From positions 310,001-374,000 of the forward strand of contig JBBRNL010000002.1 in NCBI GenBank assembly GCA_038230335.1: DNA of 64,000 nucleotides, written 5' to 3'. The stretch comes from JBBRDU01 sp038230335. Its GTDB lineage: Bacteria > Verrucomicrobiota > Verrucomicrobiia > Chthoniobacterales > UBA10450. Below are positions 27,554 through 35,527 of the stretch, one piece after another. A model generated the notes under the pieces. That model did not search any database and was not told the origin of the DNA. It saw nothing but the letters and a program-made list of their open reading frames with translations. The position numbers and the translations under genes are program-made. Numbering within the stretch: position 1 is the first letter of the stretch; each line of letters begins with the position of its first letter.

Positions 27554-28960
27554 TTACGAACCGGGCGGCGGAGGCGCGGCTAACAAATTGAGAAATCCGA
27601 GATCGGGATTGGCGAAGCGGCCAATATTCGGCAGCACGGTCGTGATGTCGCTCGAGCTACTCACGCCGTACCATTTTGCGAGGGTGGCAGAATATTCGTC
27701 GACGGACGTTGTCGGCACCCAGCGTCCCTGACCGACGTCATCGGGACCGTTGATCACGAGCGTCGGATAACTCCCATACATGTCGCCACCTTTGACCGAC
27801 CCACCCAAGACCATAGCGTGACTGCCCCAGGCGTGGTCCGCGCCCGAGCCGTTCGAGGCAAAGGTGCGTCCAAAATCCGATGCCGTGAACAGAGTCACGC
27901 GATCGGCCACGTTTAACTCCTGGGTCGCGCGGTAGAACGCGTTCATGCATTGGCTCAATTCGGTCAGAAGATTGGCCTGCGATGTCAGTTCGTTGCTGTG
28001 CGTGTCGTAACCTCCGACCGAGCAGAAGAAGATTTGTCGCCGCATCCCGAGGGTGTTACGGGCCGCGACCAGTTTGGCTATCATCTTGAGTTGATCGCTC
28101 AGGTTGGAATTCACCGGGAACGGTGTGTTGATCGTAATTCCGCTGAGCGCGCTGGAAAGCAAAGCGTTGTTCGCAATGGAACGGTTTGTAATCTTGGCGA
28201 ACTCGGCTTCGGAAAGATTTTGATGCGGCAGGTTGAGCATGTCCTGCACGGCTTGATAACGGATCGCTCCATCGTTCCCGGTGAACCCGGTCAAGCCGAT
28301 CGTTCCACCGGGAGAGACTTGATATTCAAAAACGTTGTTGCCGACCTGAAACGTGTTCGTGCCGGCCAGCGAGATCGACATCGAAATGGCGCTTGTCCCG
28401 TTAAACGAGGTGAGCAAGTCGGCAAGACGTCCGCCCCAGCCTGTCTTGGGCGGCGCATCCGGCCAGGAGGTTTGCCATTCCACCTGTTGATCGGCATGCG
28501 AGAAGAGCTGAGACGGTAGTTTGGCCGTGCCGCCGAGGTACTGCGCGCGCGTGGTCGGTTGGATGAGCGTGCCGACATTGGAAAGGATGGCCAGTGTCTT
28601 GTCCGTATTAAACAACGTTTGAATCTCGGGCATGCTCGGATGAACACCGAAGAGCCGGCTTTGCGGGTCAGGAGTCGTCGGATTGATCGGCAATAAAACA
28701 TTCTGGGCCAGGGCGAGGGGGCCGCGCGCGGCCGCGTAGCTGGCGTAGTTCGTATTGTCGCGCGGAACAATCATGTTGTTCGCGTCGTTGCCGCCGTAGA
28801 GAAATAGACAGACGAGCGCGCGAAACTCCGTGCTGCCGCTCAGGGCCTGGGCGGCGGCCGCGTTCATGGCGCGCAGATTCCAAATGGTCGATGCGATCGA
28901 TGTCGTGCCGACCGCGGCGCAGGCGGCCTGCCGAACAAAGCTGCGGCGGGAAATGTTCAT
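27554..28960 (-). CDS. DUF1501 family Tat-exported protein
   Basis: A 468-residue protein whose N-terminus MNISRRSFVRQAAC is a twin-arginine signal with RRSFVR, followed by a hydrophobic stretch. The body shows LVCLFLYGGNDANNMIVP, LAILSNVGTL, FGRTFASNGSGADHAWGSH and GGSVKGG, characteristic of DUF1501, an alkaline phosphatase/sulfatase-fold family frequent in Planctomycetota and Verrucomicrobiota. It is encoded 25 bp downstream of a DUF1800 gene, the usual pairing. The role is not established; the pair is presumed to act in the periplasm or at the cell surface. Confidence 0.88.
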   Translation of the reverse strand: MNISRRSFVRQAACAAVGTTSIASTIWNLRAMNAAAAQALSGSTEFRALVCLFLYGGNDANNMIVPRDNTNYASYAAARGPLALAQNVLLPINPTTPDPQSRLFGVHPSMPEIQTLFNTDKTLAILSNVGTLIQPTTRAQYLGGTAKLPSQLFSHADQQVEWQTSWPDAPPKTGWGGRLADLLTSFNGTSAISMSISLAGTNTFQVGNNVFEYQVSPGGTIGLTGFTGNDGAIRYQAVQDMLNLPHQNLSEAEFAKITNRSIANNALLSSALSGITINTPFPVNSNLSDQLKMIAKLVAARNTLGMRRQIFFCSVGGYDTHSNELTSQANLLTELSQCMNAFYRATQELNVADRVTLFTASDFGRTFASNGSGADHAWGSHAMVLGGSVKGGDMYGSYPTLVINGPDDVGQGRWVPTTSVDEYSATLAKWYGVSSSSDITTVLPNIGRFANPDLGFLNLLAAPPPPGS

Positions 28961-28985
28961 GGGCGTGAAGAAAAGAGCGGCAATC

Positions 28986-31900
28986 TCATTTTTCGATGAC
29001 GAATTCGGGCGAGGTCACGAGCAAATGGACGGCGGTCTGGGCGCGTCCGAGCGTGTTCGTGGCTGAGATCTGGGTGACGGCGTTGACTACAATCGTGCGC
29101 ATGGCGGGAGACATTTCACCGTTCATGAGAAGATTGTTCAGTGAATCGACGAGGGCGCCGGGATTCGAGGCGAGTGGCGTGAGGGAAGAGAGATCGCAAA
29201 CCATGACGTCAAGATTCCCGCCCGACGGCTGCTGATAAACCGCGCTCCTCATCTTGTTGGCGGACGTGATGACCGTTGTATCCGTGGTAATGGCAAACTC
29301 CGGGGCGAACAGGCCGGCCTGGGCCATGGCGCCCGGTTGAATGTAATCGGGCGGGAAGAAATTGAATACGGTTGGCGCGTAGAGGGAGGCCTGGGCGAAA
29401 TTGTTTATCTGGTTGCCAATGGCGAAATTACCGCTCGCCGCGCTCGCATTGAAGGCGCGATACAGATTCGTTAAGCGGATGAGGGGCTCGCGCTCGTGCC
29501 CGTAGCTGGCCGTCGCGAGTTCTGCGGTCGTGCGCGCCTCGTAATCGAGCAGGATCGCCTGGATGACAGCCTTCATATCGCCGCGCACGCCCTGGCCGTT
29601 GTTATTGAACGCCTGGGCCACGCGGTAAATGTAGCCCGGACTCGGGTTATCCGTGACCAGACGCTGGATCAATTGACGGGCCACAAACGGTCCGACGTTC
29701 GGATGGCTGAATATAATATCGAGCGCATCCTTCAAATCCTGGGCCTGCGTCTGTCCCGCGGGCAAAACGTTATTATCGAGCAAGAGCTTTTGGTTCGTTG
29801 CATCGTGATGAGTCGCGAACGCGATCATGGGCAGACGATAATTGGCGGGCGCGTAGTTCCATGTCGGCGTGCCGCTCTGCGCCCAATACCATCCTGTGAA
29901 TACGTGGGCGAATCCGATGATGGCGTTTTGATCGTAGGTCGGGACGGGTTGACCCTTGTCGTCGAGCACGAAAGACCCGTCCGGGTTCAATCGATTCAAG
30001 CCGATGCTGAAAAGCTGGTTGATCTCGCGCGCGTAGTTTTCGTTAGGCTCCGTGCCTTTGGTCAAATCCGGCTTGTCGTTATGCACCATGTCGAGGAAAT
30101 CGCCCATGGCTGGGTTTAAGGTAACGTCTTCGAGAATTTGCCGGAAATTGCCGAATGCATCCGTGGTGAGCAGATCCCAATAAACGGCCATGGCCTCCGG
30201 GTTGTTTCCCATGTTGTTTCCGTTGGCCGACACGACCAGAATCTCGCTCAAGGCGAAGGCGACCCGTTGCCGCAGTTGATCGGGCGCGGTCAGGACTGTC
30301 TTCCACCATGCTTCCTGGAATTGCGTATTCGATGGATTGGTTCCGACTGGCAATAGCGCCACATTGGCATCCGACCGCGGGAGAGTGGCAGTGGGCGACA
30401 TGCCGAATTGTTGACTAAGAAATGTGGTGAAATCGCCCGGGTTTTGCACCTGACCGAGCAGGGAAGTATTCGGGCCGAATGTCGCCTGCGTCAGAAAACG
30501 GGCGGCGTCCGGCGAGCTCGCGGGCCCGACGGGCAGCGTTGGCGGAGGCGTCGGCGCGACAAAGGCGCTCGTCCCGGACGTGCGGGCGAGCTGGCCGCGA
30601 ATCTCGCCATTTGGATAATTCGCGGTGTGAACGTTGACGTAGGTGCGGCCTGCCTTGATGAAGCTGACAATGTCAGCAGGACTGTAGGTCCCGACCTGAG
30701 TGAATACCCACAGGAAGGACCCGTCCTGCTGGGGAGGGGCCGTATCGATATCAAAAATTATCGAACCACTTTGTCCGGGATCAGCCGGTCCATGGATGTG
30801 CTCGCCGGTAAGCCCGCTGCTCAAGTTTGTATAATTCAACCGCAACACTGCGCGCGTCTCGTCGGCGGCCAATTGCAGCGTCGCAGTGCCGGACGCGGTT
30901 GATATCGCACCGGTCTGCGGAGCGAGATTGGCGAAATAAAGGGTCGAACCATCGGGCAAATGAACGATGGGCAGGAATGGAGTCACGGTGCTGGCGGTTG
31001 CGCCGGTTACTTCAGATGGCGCGGTCCCGGTTTGCCCCGGTTTTAACCAGCCGACCGCCAGATTTTCCGGCGAGCCCCCATTCTTTTGATAGACCTCGTA
31101 ATAATATTTGTGCGCAGAAGTCAATCCAAGCAGCCGGGATTTCTGTTCCGGATACTTCGTCCACTCGCGCGAGGCGGTCGCTCCCGTGACCGAGGCGCGC
31201 TTCGTTAGGCTGGCGGGCTGATCGTCATCCGAAATCCAAAGTTCACTTTGATCCGCACTGGCGATCCAGAAAGTGTAATTGCCGGTGGCCGGGGCCGTGA
31301 AATAACCACGGATGCGCGTTCCGTAATTCGTGCCAAGCGGCGCCCCCGCCGGATTTTCCAGCGTATTGAGCAGGCGCGACGAATTGGGTTTGGTGTTCAA
31401 GGGAATCTGCGAGACGAGGGTCCCGGGAAGGTTTGTCCAGATGTCCTGCACCACCTGGCTCGCACTCGGTTGCGGCGGAATGTTCATGGTGGCCCCCGCG
31501 GGCGCTCCAAGTTGGTAACCAGAACTGGGATTTAAATTCAGCGACAGCGTGCGCGTGCTCGTGCTCCCGGCCATGGGCGTGACCTGGACAACTGCTGGCG
31601 TGAATCCAAACGAGAAAGTCACCGTTCCCGAAAGCGGCTGGTAATCTGTGCCGGCAACGGCTGTCCCGCTGATGTTATAAGTGGCGGTGAGCGGGTCAAG
31701 GCGTCCGCTCCGCGTGATGGTAAACGTTCCGGGGCCCATTCCATCCTGCGATTGAACCGGATCGGTCTCGGCGACCGTTAACGTGGTCGAGGTGGCCTGT
31801 AACGCCGCGACCACGCGAGTGTGATCGTTGTTCGTTCCATCTGTGGCAGTCTTGCCGGGATCTAGTCCCACTGTTATCTCCTCCCAATCGTTCACCCCGT

Positions 31901-32369
31901 CGGTGTCTGTATCGGTATCTGACACATTGACGCGGAAGAAAGTGGGCAAGGCTGCCTGCGCAACCGTCGTTGTCATTTCGGCGCCGGTTCCTACAAGGAG
32001 ACTGGTCAAAGGCGTCCAGTTTGTTAGGTCGGTGCTCGTGAGAACCTGGTAACGTTTCCCGGCGAGCGAAGGCCAGTGGACCGTCACGCTGCCTCCAGCC
32101 GCATCTATTTTGCTGATCTTGAATAAAGAGATCGCGCTGAACGGGTCAGTTCCGGCAATGCTTTCCTGAAGATTGGTCAGACCGTCGCCATCCGAATCAG
32201 CGTTGGGAGCGACGCCCTGAGCATGAAAGAGCGACTCCCAAACGTCGCTCATTCCGTTGCCATTCAAGTCCACGCTCGCGCCTGCGAACCTCACCGATCC
32301 GAAAGACACGAGGAAAACAGTGCTGGCCATGGCTACCCCGCGAAGAAAACGGAGAGCCTTGTTCTTCAT
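28986..32369 (-). CDS. Large secreted DUF1800 protein with Calx-beta, PA14-like and CHRD-like modules
   Basis: An 1127-residue protein. Order: signal peptide (about 1-31); Ca-binding repeats LNGNGMSDVWE and DSDGDGLTNLQE (34-67); a short beta domain; a Calx-beta-like region (about 195-285, GTAVAGTDYQPLSGTVTF); a PA14-like module (about 310-445, GYFTAPATGNYTFWIASAD); a CHRD-like module (about 465-605, GEHIHGPADPGQSG and YVNVHTANYPNGEIRGQL); and the DUF1800 domain (about 625-1125, with RFLTQATFGPN and ENYAREINQLFSIGL). It is paired with DUF1501 downstream. Modules suggest surface binding to glycans or matrix. Catalytic activity is unknown. The long array makes it larger than a typical ~500-residue DUF1800 protein. 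Confidence 0.85.
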   Translation of the reverse strand: MKNKALRFLRGVAMASTVFLVSFGSVRFAGASVDLNGNGMSDVWESLFHAQGVAPNADSDGDGLTNLQESIAGTDPFSAISLFKISKIDAAGGSVTVHWPSLAGKRYQVLTSTDLTNWTPLTSLLVGTGAEMTTTVAQAALPTFFRVNVSDTDTDTDGVNDWEEITVGLDPGKTATDGTNNDHTRVVAALQATSTTLTVAETDPVQSQDGMGPGTFTITRSGRLDPLTATYNISGTAVAGTDYQPLSGTVTFSFGFTPAVVQVTPMAGSTSTRTLSLNLNPSSGYQLGAPAGATMNIPPQPSASQVVQDIWTNLPGTLVSQIPLNTKPNSSRLLNTLENPAGAPLGTNYGTRIRGYFTAPATGNYTFWIASADQSELWISDDDQPASLTKRASVTGATASREWTKYPEQKSRLLGLTSAHKYYYEVYQKNGGSPENLAVGWLKPGQTGTAPSEVTGATASTVTPFLPIVHLPDGSTLYFANLAPQTGAISTASGTATLQLAADETRAVLRLNYTNLSSGLTGEHIHGPADPGQSGSIIFDIDTAPPQQDGSFLWVFTQVGTYSPADIVSFIKAGRTYVNVHTANYPNGEIRGQLARTSGTSAFVAPTPPPTLPVGPASSPDAARFLTQATFGPNTSLLGQVQNPGDFTTFLSQQFGMSPTATLPRSDANVALLPVGTNPSNTQFQEAWWKTVLTAPDQLRQRVAFALSEILVVSANGNNMGNNPEAMAVYWDLLTTDAFGNFRQILEDVTLNPAMGDFLDMVHNDKPDLTKGTEPNENYAREINQLFSIGLNRLNPDGSFVLDDKGQPVPTYDQNAIIGFAHVFTGWYWAQSGTPTWNYAPANYRLPMIAFATHHDATNQKLLLDNNVLPAGQTQAQDLKDALDIIFSHPNVGPFVARQLIQRLVTDNPSPGYIYRVAQAFNNNGQGVRGDMKAVIQAILLDYEARTTAELATASYGHEREPLIRLTNLYRAFNASAASGNFAIGNQINNFAQASLYAPTVFNFFPPDYIQPGAMAQAGLFAPEFAITTDTTVITSANKMRSAVYQQPSGGNLDVMVCDLSSLTPLASNPGALVDSLNNLLMNGEMSPAMRTIVVNAVTQISATNTLGRAQTAVHLLVTSPEFVIEK

Positions 32370-32539
32370 TGTTTAAGCTACGGCAACATCGAGTAAACCC
32401 CGCAAAGCTCGACAAGTTCCAACAAATGACCCATACACTCGTTTCGGCATGCGAACCAGTCTCTCTTCGATTGCGCCGCTGATGACAGGCGTGATCTAGG
32501 AGCGGCCTGAGACCCGATCGGGCGAGAGTTTAACGGATT

Positions 32540-32586
32540 TTAGTCAACTTATGAAAGTTTTGTAATTTGACTAATTTCGATATAAA
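32540..32586 (+). promoter_or_regulatory. Putative promoter with dyad operator upstream of 32621
   Basis: TTAGTCAA (32540-32547) and TTGACTAA (32567-32574) form an 8-bp inverted repeat with a 19-bp spacer. Just downstream TATAAA (32581-32586) fits a -10 box, 34 bp before the gene at 32621, with a weak -35 (TTTTGT) 17 bp upstream inside the dyad. The dyad therefore lies where a regulator could block or assist polymerase. The rest of 32370-32540 shows no gene. Confidence 0.4.
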
Positions 32587-32620
32587 TGGCCGGACCGGGT
32601 CCGCTGGTAATCTCCTAGCG

Positions 32621-33067
32621 ATGATGAAAATATTGGTTCTCGTTCTTTTCGCTGGGCTGTCGCATTCCTCAGCGTTCGCGAAAGGAGGTATCTTAAACTC
32701 TTCGTACGAACAAGTGGCGGCGATGCTCGGCAAGCCATCCAGTCATGATCATGGAGACGTGTCCGGCGTCGGATACGACCGATACCACTTCGAAACAAGC
32801 GGCTGGAAAACCGCTGTGCTGTTCATCGACGACCGCGCCCAAAAATTCGAGACCGGGAAAAGCGACGGTTCATCGCTAAGTGCCGAGGAGAAGACGGCGA
32901 TCATGGAAGGATACGACGTGCCCAGCACAGGTCAGAACTCGAACGTTCGGGGCTGGCGTGAATTGAGCGAAAATCATTTCATGCGTGGCGATGGCCGCGT
33001 GCACCTCATAAGGCACCTCACTACCGTGACCGTTTTTTTGGACGACCTTCCTCGTGAGTTCTGGTGA
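32621..33067 (+). CDS. Small secreted protein of unknown function
   Basis: A 148-residue protein with a signal peptide (MMKILVLVLFAGLSHSSAFA) and a mature part YEQVAAMLGKPSSHDHGDVSGVGYDRYHF that resembles SmpA/OmlA-type short lipoprotein folds in rhythm, but without a lipobox Cys. The remainder includes TAVLFIDDRAQKFE and ends VTVFLDDLPREFW. ATG 32621 or 32624 starts the signal peptide; an in-frame upstream start lacks it. It sits outside the integrated element, 33 bp before attL. No confident family is recognised. Confidence 0.65.
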   Translation: MMKILVLVLFAGLSHSSAFAKGGILNSSYEQVAAMLGKPSSHDHGDVSGVGYDRYHFETSGWKTAVLFIDDRAQKFETGKSDGSSLSAEEKTAIMEGYDVPSTGQNSNVRGWRELSENHFMRGDGRVHLIRHLTTVTVFLDDLPREFW

Positions 33068-33099
33068 AGTGGAAACCGGAAACAGGGCTCCCCCGAAGG

Positions 33100-33129
33100 A
33101 ATGGTGCGCGGTGCAGGGTTCGAACCTGC
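33100..33129. other. attL: 30-bp direct repeat, partial tRNA-Val 3' end
   Basis: Identical to 39764-39793. On the minus strand it encodes the T-arm, the acceptor 3' strand and the CCA end of tRNA-Val, but nothing of the anticodon or D-arm, so it is an attachment-site copy and not a tRNA gene. Confidence 0.88.
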
Positions 33130-33165
33130 CGTCCATCCTCTGAGCATCAGGCACTTAGGTCGCAT

Positions 33166-33187
33166 GACTCACAAATAGACTCACAAA
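33166..33187 (+). repeat. Left copy of 22-bp end repeat (possible integrase arm-type site)
   Basis: Two 9-bp units ACTCACAAA spaced 12 bp apart, the 22-bp block being identical to 39608-39629 near the other end. Position 37 bp inside attL suits an arm-type integrase or excisionase binding site. Confidence 0.55.
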
Positions 33188-33284
33188 AACTCCGGCGCGA
33201 CGCTGAGTTAGTCGAGGTCATTGAGAGCTGGGGACGATTACCCGAGGCTTTCCGCGCGGCGGTCTTGGGCATCGTTAGGGCACT

Positions 33285-33671
33285 ATGAACGCAAGCGAGT
33301 TGCTTGAGCGGGTTCTGGCCGGCCGATTCGTGCTCGTCGGTGAGTTTCGAGGCGCGCGAGCCGACAAGCGTGGATACGTAGACCGTAAGACCGGCCTCGC
33401 GTCGTCTTCCATAATGATTACCTACGTTGTCGAGTGCACCGTTAGTGGCGGCTTCGACCTGGTGAAGGTCACCCAAAGAGCCCCGGCGGCCGTGACGTTG
33501 CCCGAGCAAATCGAGATTACGTTGACGAAGGGAAAGCGTTACGCGTTCGAGATCGAGGGCTTGAGCAAAGAGAGAGGCTACGTTTCAGCCTGGCTTGGAA
33601 CGCGTGAGCCCGAGCCGGTAGAGGACGCGGAAGGGCTGCAGTCCCCGCCGGAGGCGGGGGCTGCGCCCTAA
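33285..33671 (+). CDS. Small protein upstream of Rep, possible ssDNA-binding/replication partner
   Basis: A 128-residue protein of unrecognised family. The central part has alternating strands (SIMITYVVECTVSGGFDLVKV, EIEITLTKGKRYAFEIEG, GYVSAWLG), compatible with an OB-fold, and an acidic proline-rich tail (EPEPVEDAEG). Its place immediately upstream of rep resembles ssDNA-binding genes in rolling-circle phages and plasmids; that comparison is positional only. Its ATG at 33285 overlaps, as ATGA, the stop of a frame running in from attL, which would be the end of the integrase in the circular form. A strong hairpin lies within its last codons. Confidence 0.6.
   Translation: MNASELLERVLAGRFVLVGEFRGARADKRGYVDRKTGLASSSIMITYVVECTVSGGFDLVKVTQRAPAAVTLPEQIEITLTKGKRYAFEIEGLSKERGYVSAWLGTREPEPVEDAEGLQSPPEAGAAP
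33638..33664 (+). other. Strong GC hairpin just upstream of rep (candidate origin or attenuator)
   Basis: GCAGTCCCCGCC pairs with GGCGGGGGCTGC around a GGA loop (12 bp with one G-T wobble). AT-rich sequence with TATATA follows. It overlaps the 3' end of the 33285 gene. Rolling-circle replicons carry the Rep nick site in such hairpins, usually beside rep. It is not followed by a T-run, so a plain terminator is less likely. Confidence 0.45.
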
Positions 33672-33703
33672 TCTTGTCTATATACCAACTTCTCCACAGA
33701 TAC

Positions 33704-34348
33704 ATGACCAAGAGCAAGGCAGCCTACCTGTTCGCTACTCAGACCCTCGCCAAAGAGAGCCTGTTCATGTGGACGTTCACATTCAAGGACGTGCTGGATA
33801 TCAAGGACACGCGGAAGAAATGGAATTACCTGCTTACTTTGTTGAAGCGGAAATGGCCGAATCTTTGCGGACTGCGGGTCTTTGAACTGCATAAAACACA
33901 CGGTCTGCACGTTCACTTGGTCACGAATCGGTGGCTCGACGTGAATGAAGCGCGCAATCTGGCAGCAAAGGCGGGGTGGGGGCGAATCCACGTTGTGCGG
34001 ATCGCGGCGGATCGGGCGGCCTATCTCGGAAAATACCTAACGAAAGATCGGCCGGAGTGCTTCCGCCATTGGCGGCTCTGGGCCGGTTTCGGTGGGTGGG
34101 AATGGACGAAAGTCAAAGATGTAGTGTTCGAGTCGCTCTTCTCCCAGATTTATCGAGCGTGCAAGGAGTGGCAGGGTTGGACGGGAAACGCGCATTTTTT
34201 TGATCGTTTACGGCTGGTCCAATGGATCGAGCGACGGACAATTGAAGAGGGATGGCGCGATGGTTTCGGGCCGGAAGGGAGAGCCTACGGGAACTGCAGC
34301 AAAGAAGAGCTGATCGGAGGGAAGTCAGCTTTTGGCGCTCCAGTGTGA
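33704..34348 (+). CDS. HUH-family rolling-circle replication initiator (Rep)
   Basis: A 214-residue protein with the three Rep motifs in order: FMWTFTFKDV (about 21-30, motif 1), HGLHVHLVTN (about 66-75, with metal-binding His69 and His71, the HUH motif) and AAYLGKYLTK (about 105-114, with candidate nucleophile Tyr107 and possibly Tyr111). GLRVFELHKTHG before the HUH is typical of inovirus/microvirus-like and plasmid Reps. It would nick one strand at the origin and remain covalently bound. An upstream TTG at 33674 would add ten residues; the ATG at 33704 is chosen. No helicase domain is present, so a host helicase would be needed. Confidence 0.78.
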   Translation: MTKSKAAYLFATQTLAKESLFMWTFTFKDVLDIKDTRKKWNYLLTLLKRKWPNLCGLRVFELHKTHGLHVHLVTNRWLDVNEARNLAAKAGWGRIHVVRIAADRAAYLGKYLTKDRPECFRHWRLWAGFGGWEWTKVKDVVFESLFSQIYRACKEWQGWTGNAHFFDRLRLVQWIERRTIEEGWRDGFGPEGRAYGNCSKEELIGGKSAFGAPV

Positions 34349-34417
34349 ATGGCAACTGTTCACTTGAAAGCGCTGTTTTCATTTGAGAGTTGATGGCGCT
34401 GCTCCGAGGTTGCGGAC

Positions 34418-34594
34418 ATGAAGACTTACAATGTTCAACTGAAAGAGGGTGCTCCACTTGAAGTGGCCGCAGACGCTGTAGTAGTGGAAAACGGGGCGGT
34501 GTACTTTTATGGCGAAGCTAGCCAGGTTGGCGCGCGGTCAGTTATCGCCGTGGTTCCTCTCGCTAATCTGATTTCCAGCGAAGCAACTGGGTAA
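34418..34594 (+). CDS. 58-residue hypothetical protein
   Basis: A short frame from ATG 34418 to TAA 34594. The protein begins MKTYNVQLKEGAPLEV, has VVVENGAVYFYGE and ends VVPLANLISSEATG. The pattern (strand, acidic linker, valine-rich strand, AVVPLANL) resembles small single-domain beta proteins common in bacteria that have no assigned function. GAGG lies 8 bp upstream of the start. It is in line with rep and could be an auxiliary protein of the element. Confidence 0.5.
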   Translation: MKTYNVQLKEGAPLEVAADAVVVENGAVYFYGEASQVGARSVIAVVPLANLISSEATG

Positions 34595-34677
34595 GTCCCG
34601 CGCCACATCCGAACGGGTCGCGCGACTAGGAAGTCCTCAACGTTGGACGGCGTTCGGAATCGCGGAACTATTGGAAC

Positions 34678-35487
34678 GTGGGAACGAATATTCAGGCAAT
34701 CGCGGTGAAACCGATCGTTCAGGGTGTATGCAAATTGTGCCGCGCCCGCGCGGAGCTGAGGAAATCGCACGTCCTGTCTGACATGCTTTATGATAACGTG
34801 ATAGACCCGGGATCCCATCCTCGAATGGTTGTAGTGAGGGACGTCGAACAAGGTCGAGTGTCCGATAAGACCCGCCAGACTGGCTTTCGGGAACGCCTGC
34901 TCTGTGATAAATGCGAAACCCAATTTAGTGGATATGAAAGCTATGCGGCGCGTCATTTTTTCAATGCAAAGTTGCCACCACCGTCCGAAGGCGCGCTTAT
35001 TACAATGCGGGTGAATGACTACGCGAAGTTAAAATTGTTTTTTCTGTCGTTGCTTTGGCGGGTTAGTGTCGCAGAGGGGGAGTTTTTCCGGTGCGTGGAT
35101 CTCGGGCCACATGAGGAGCGTTTGCGTGAAATGCTGATAGCAGGAAATCCTGGGGAACCGGAAGACTACGGCTGTTTGGTGACAGCACTTATTCCGGAAC
35201 GCGATGCCTCGGTTGAGAATGTCATTACAATGCCAGCTTCAACCCGGGTGGATGGCCACAATGGTTGTATGTTGGTGTTCCGAGGCTTTGTATTCCAATA
35301 CTTCATTTCGCGGCACAACATAAGTGCGGGGGTCAGAAAGGCATTCCTCAATCGAAACGGCGAAATGCTTATGATGTGGGCCCGCGGTGGACAGTTCCCA
35401 CCGCTGCGTCAGCTCTGGGATCGGTGCGTCCGCGCCGTCAAGCGTGAAGCGGAAACGGAGATTGGCAGTGCATCTGTTTCTTCCTAG
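34678..35487 (+). CDS. Zinc-binding CxxC/H...CxxC protein, possible HNH-like nuclease
   Basis: A 269-residue protein with Cys18-x2-Cys21, His31 (LRKSHVLSDMLY) and Cys76-x2-Cys79 (LLCDKCETQFSGYE). The sequence CKLCRARAELRKSH followed later by LLCDKCE is found in a family of uncharacterised proteins sometimes compared with HNH zinc-finger nucleases, though no clear HNH catalytic core is visible. The C-terminal two thirds has mixed alpha/beta character. The GTG at 34678 is the likely start. It is convergent with the Mrr-like gene, 40 bp apart, in the cargo part of the element. A defence or DNA-processing function is possible. Confidence 0.55.
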   Translation: MGTNIQAIAVKPIVQGVCKLCRARAELRKSHVLSDMLYDNVIDPGSHPRMVVVRDVEQGRVSDKTRQTGFRERLLCDKCETQFSGYESYAARHFFNAKLPPPSEGALITMRVNDYAKLKLFFLSLLWRVSVAEGEFFRCVDLGPHEERLREMLIAGNPGEPEDYGCLVTALIPERDASVENVITMPASTRVDGHNGCMLVFRGFVFQYFISRHNISAGVRKAFLNRNGEMLMMWARGGQFPPLRQLWDRCVRAVKREAETEIGSASVSS

Positions 35488-35527
35488 TAGAGAATTTGAA
35501 GCGGACGCTATGACTCTCCATGTTCCG

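Noticed and set aside
33100..33129. Second tRNA gene at attL
   Set aside because: Only the T-arm and acceptor end are present; no D-arm or anticodon arm.
33064..33288. Separate small gene starting before attL
   Set aside because: Its start lies in chromosomal sequence before attL; the frame is better explained as the detached tail of the excised-form integrase.
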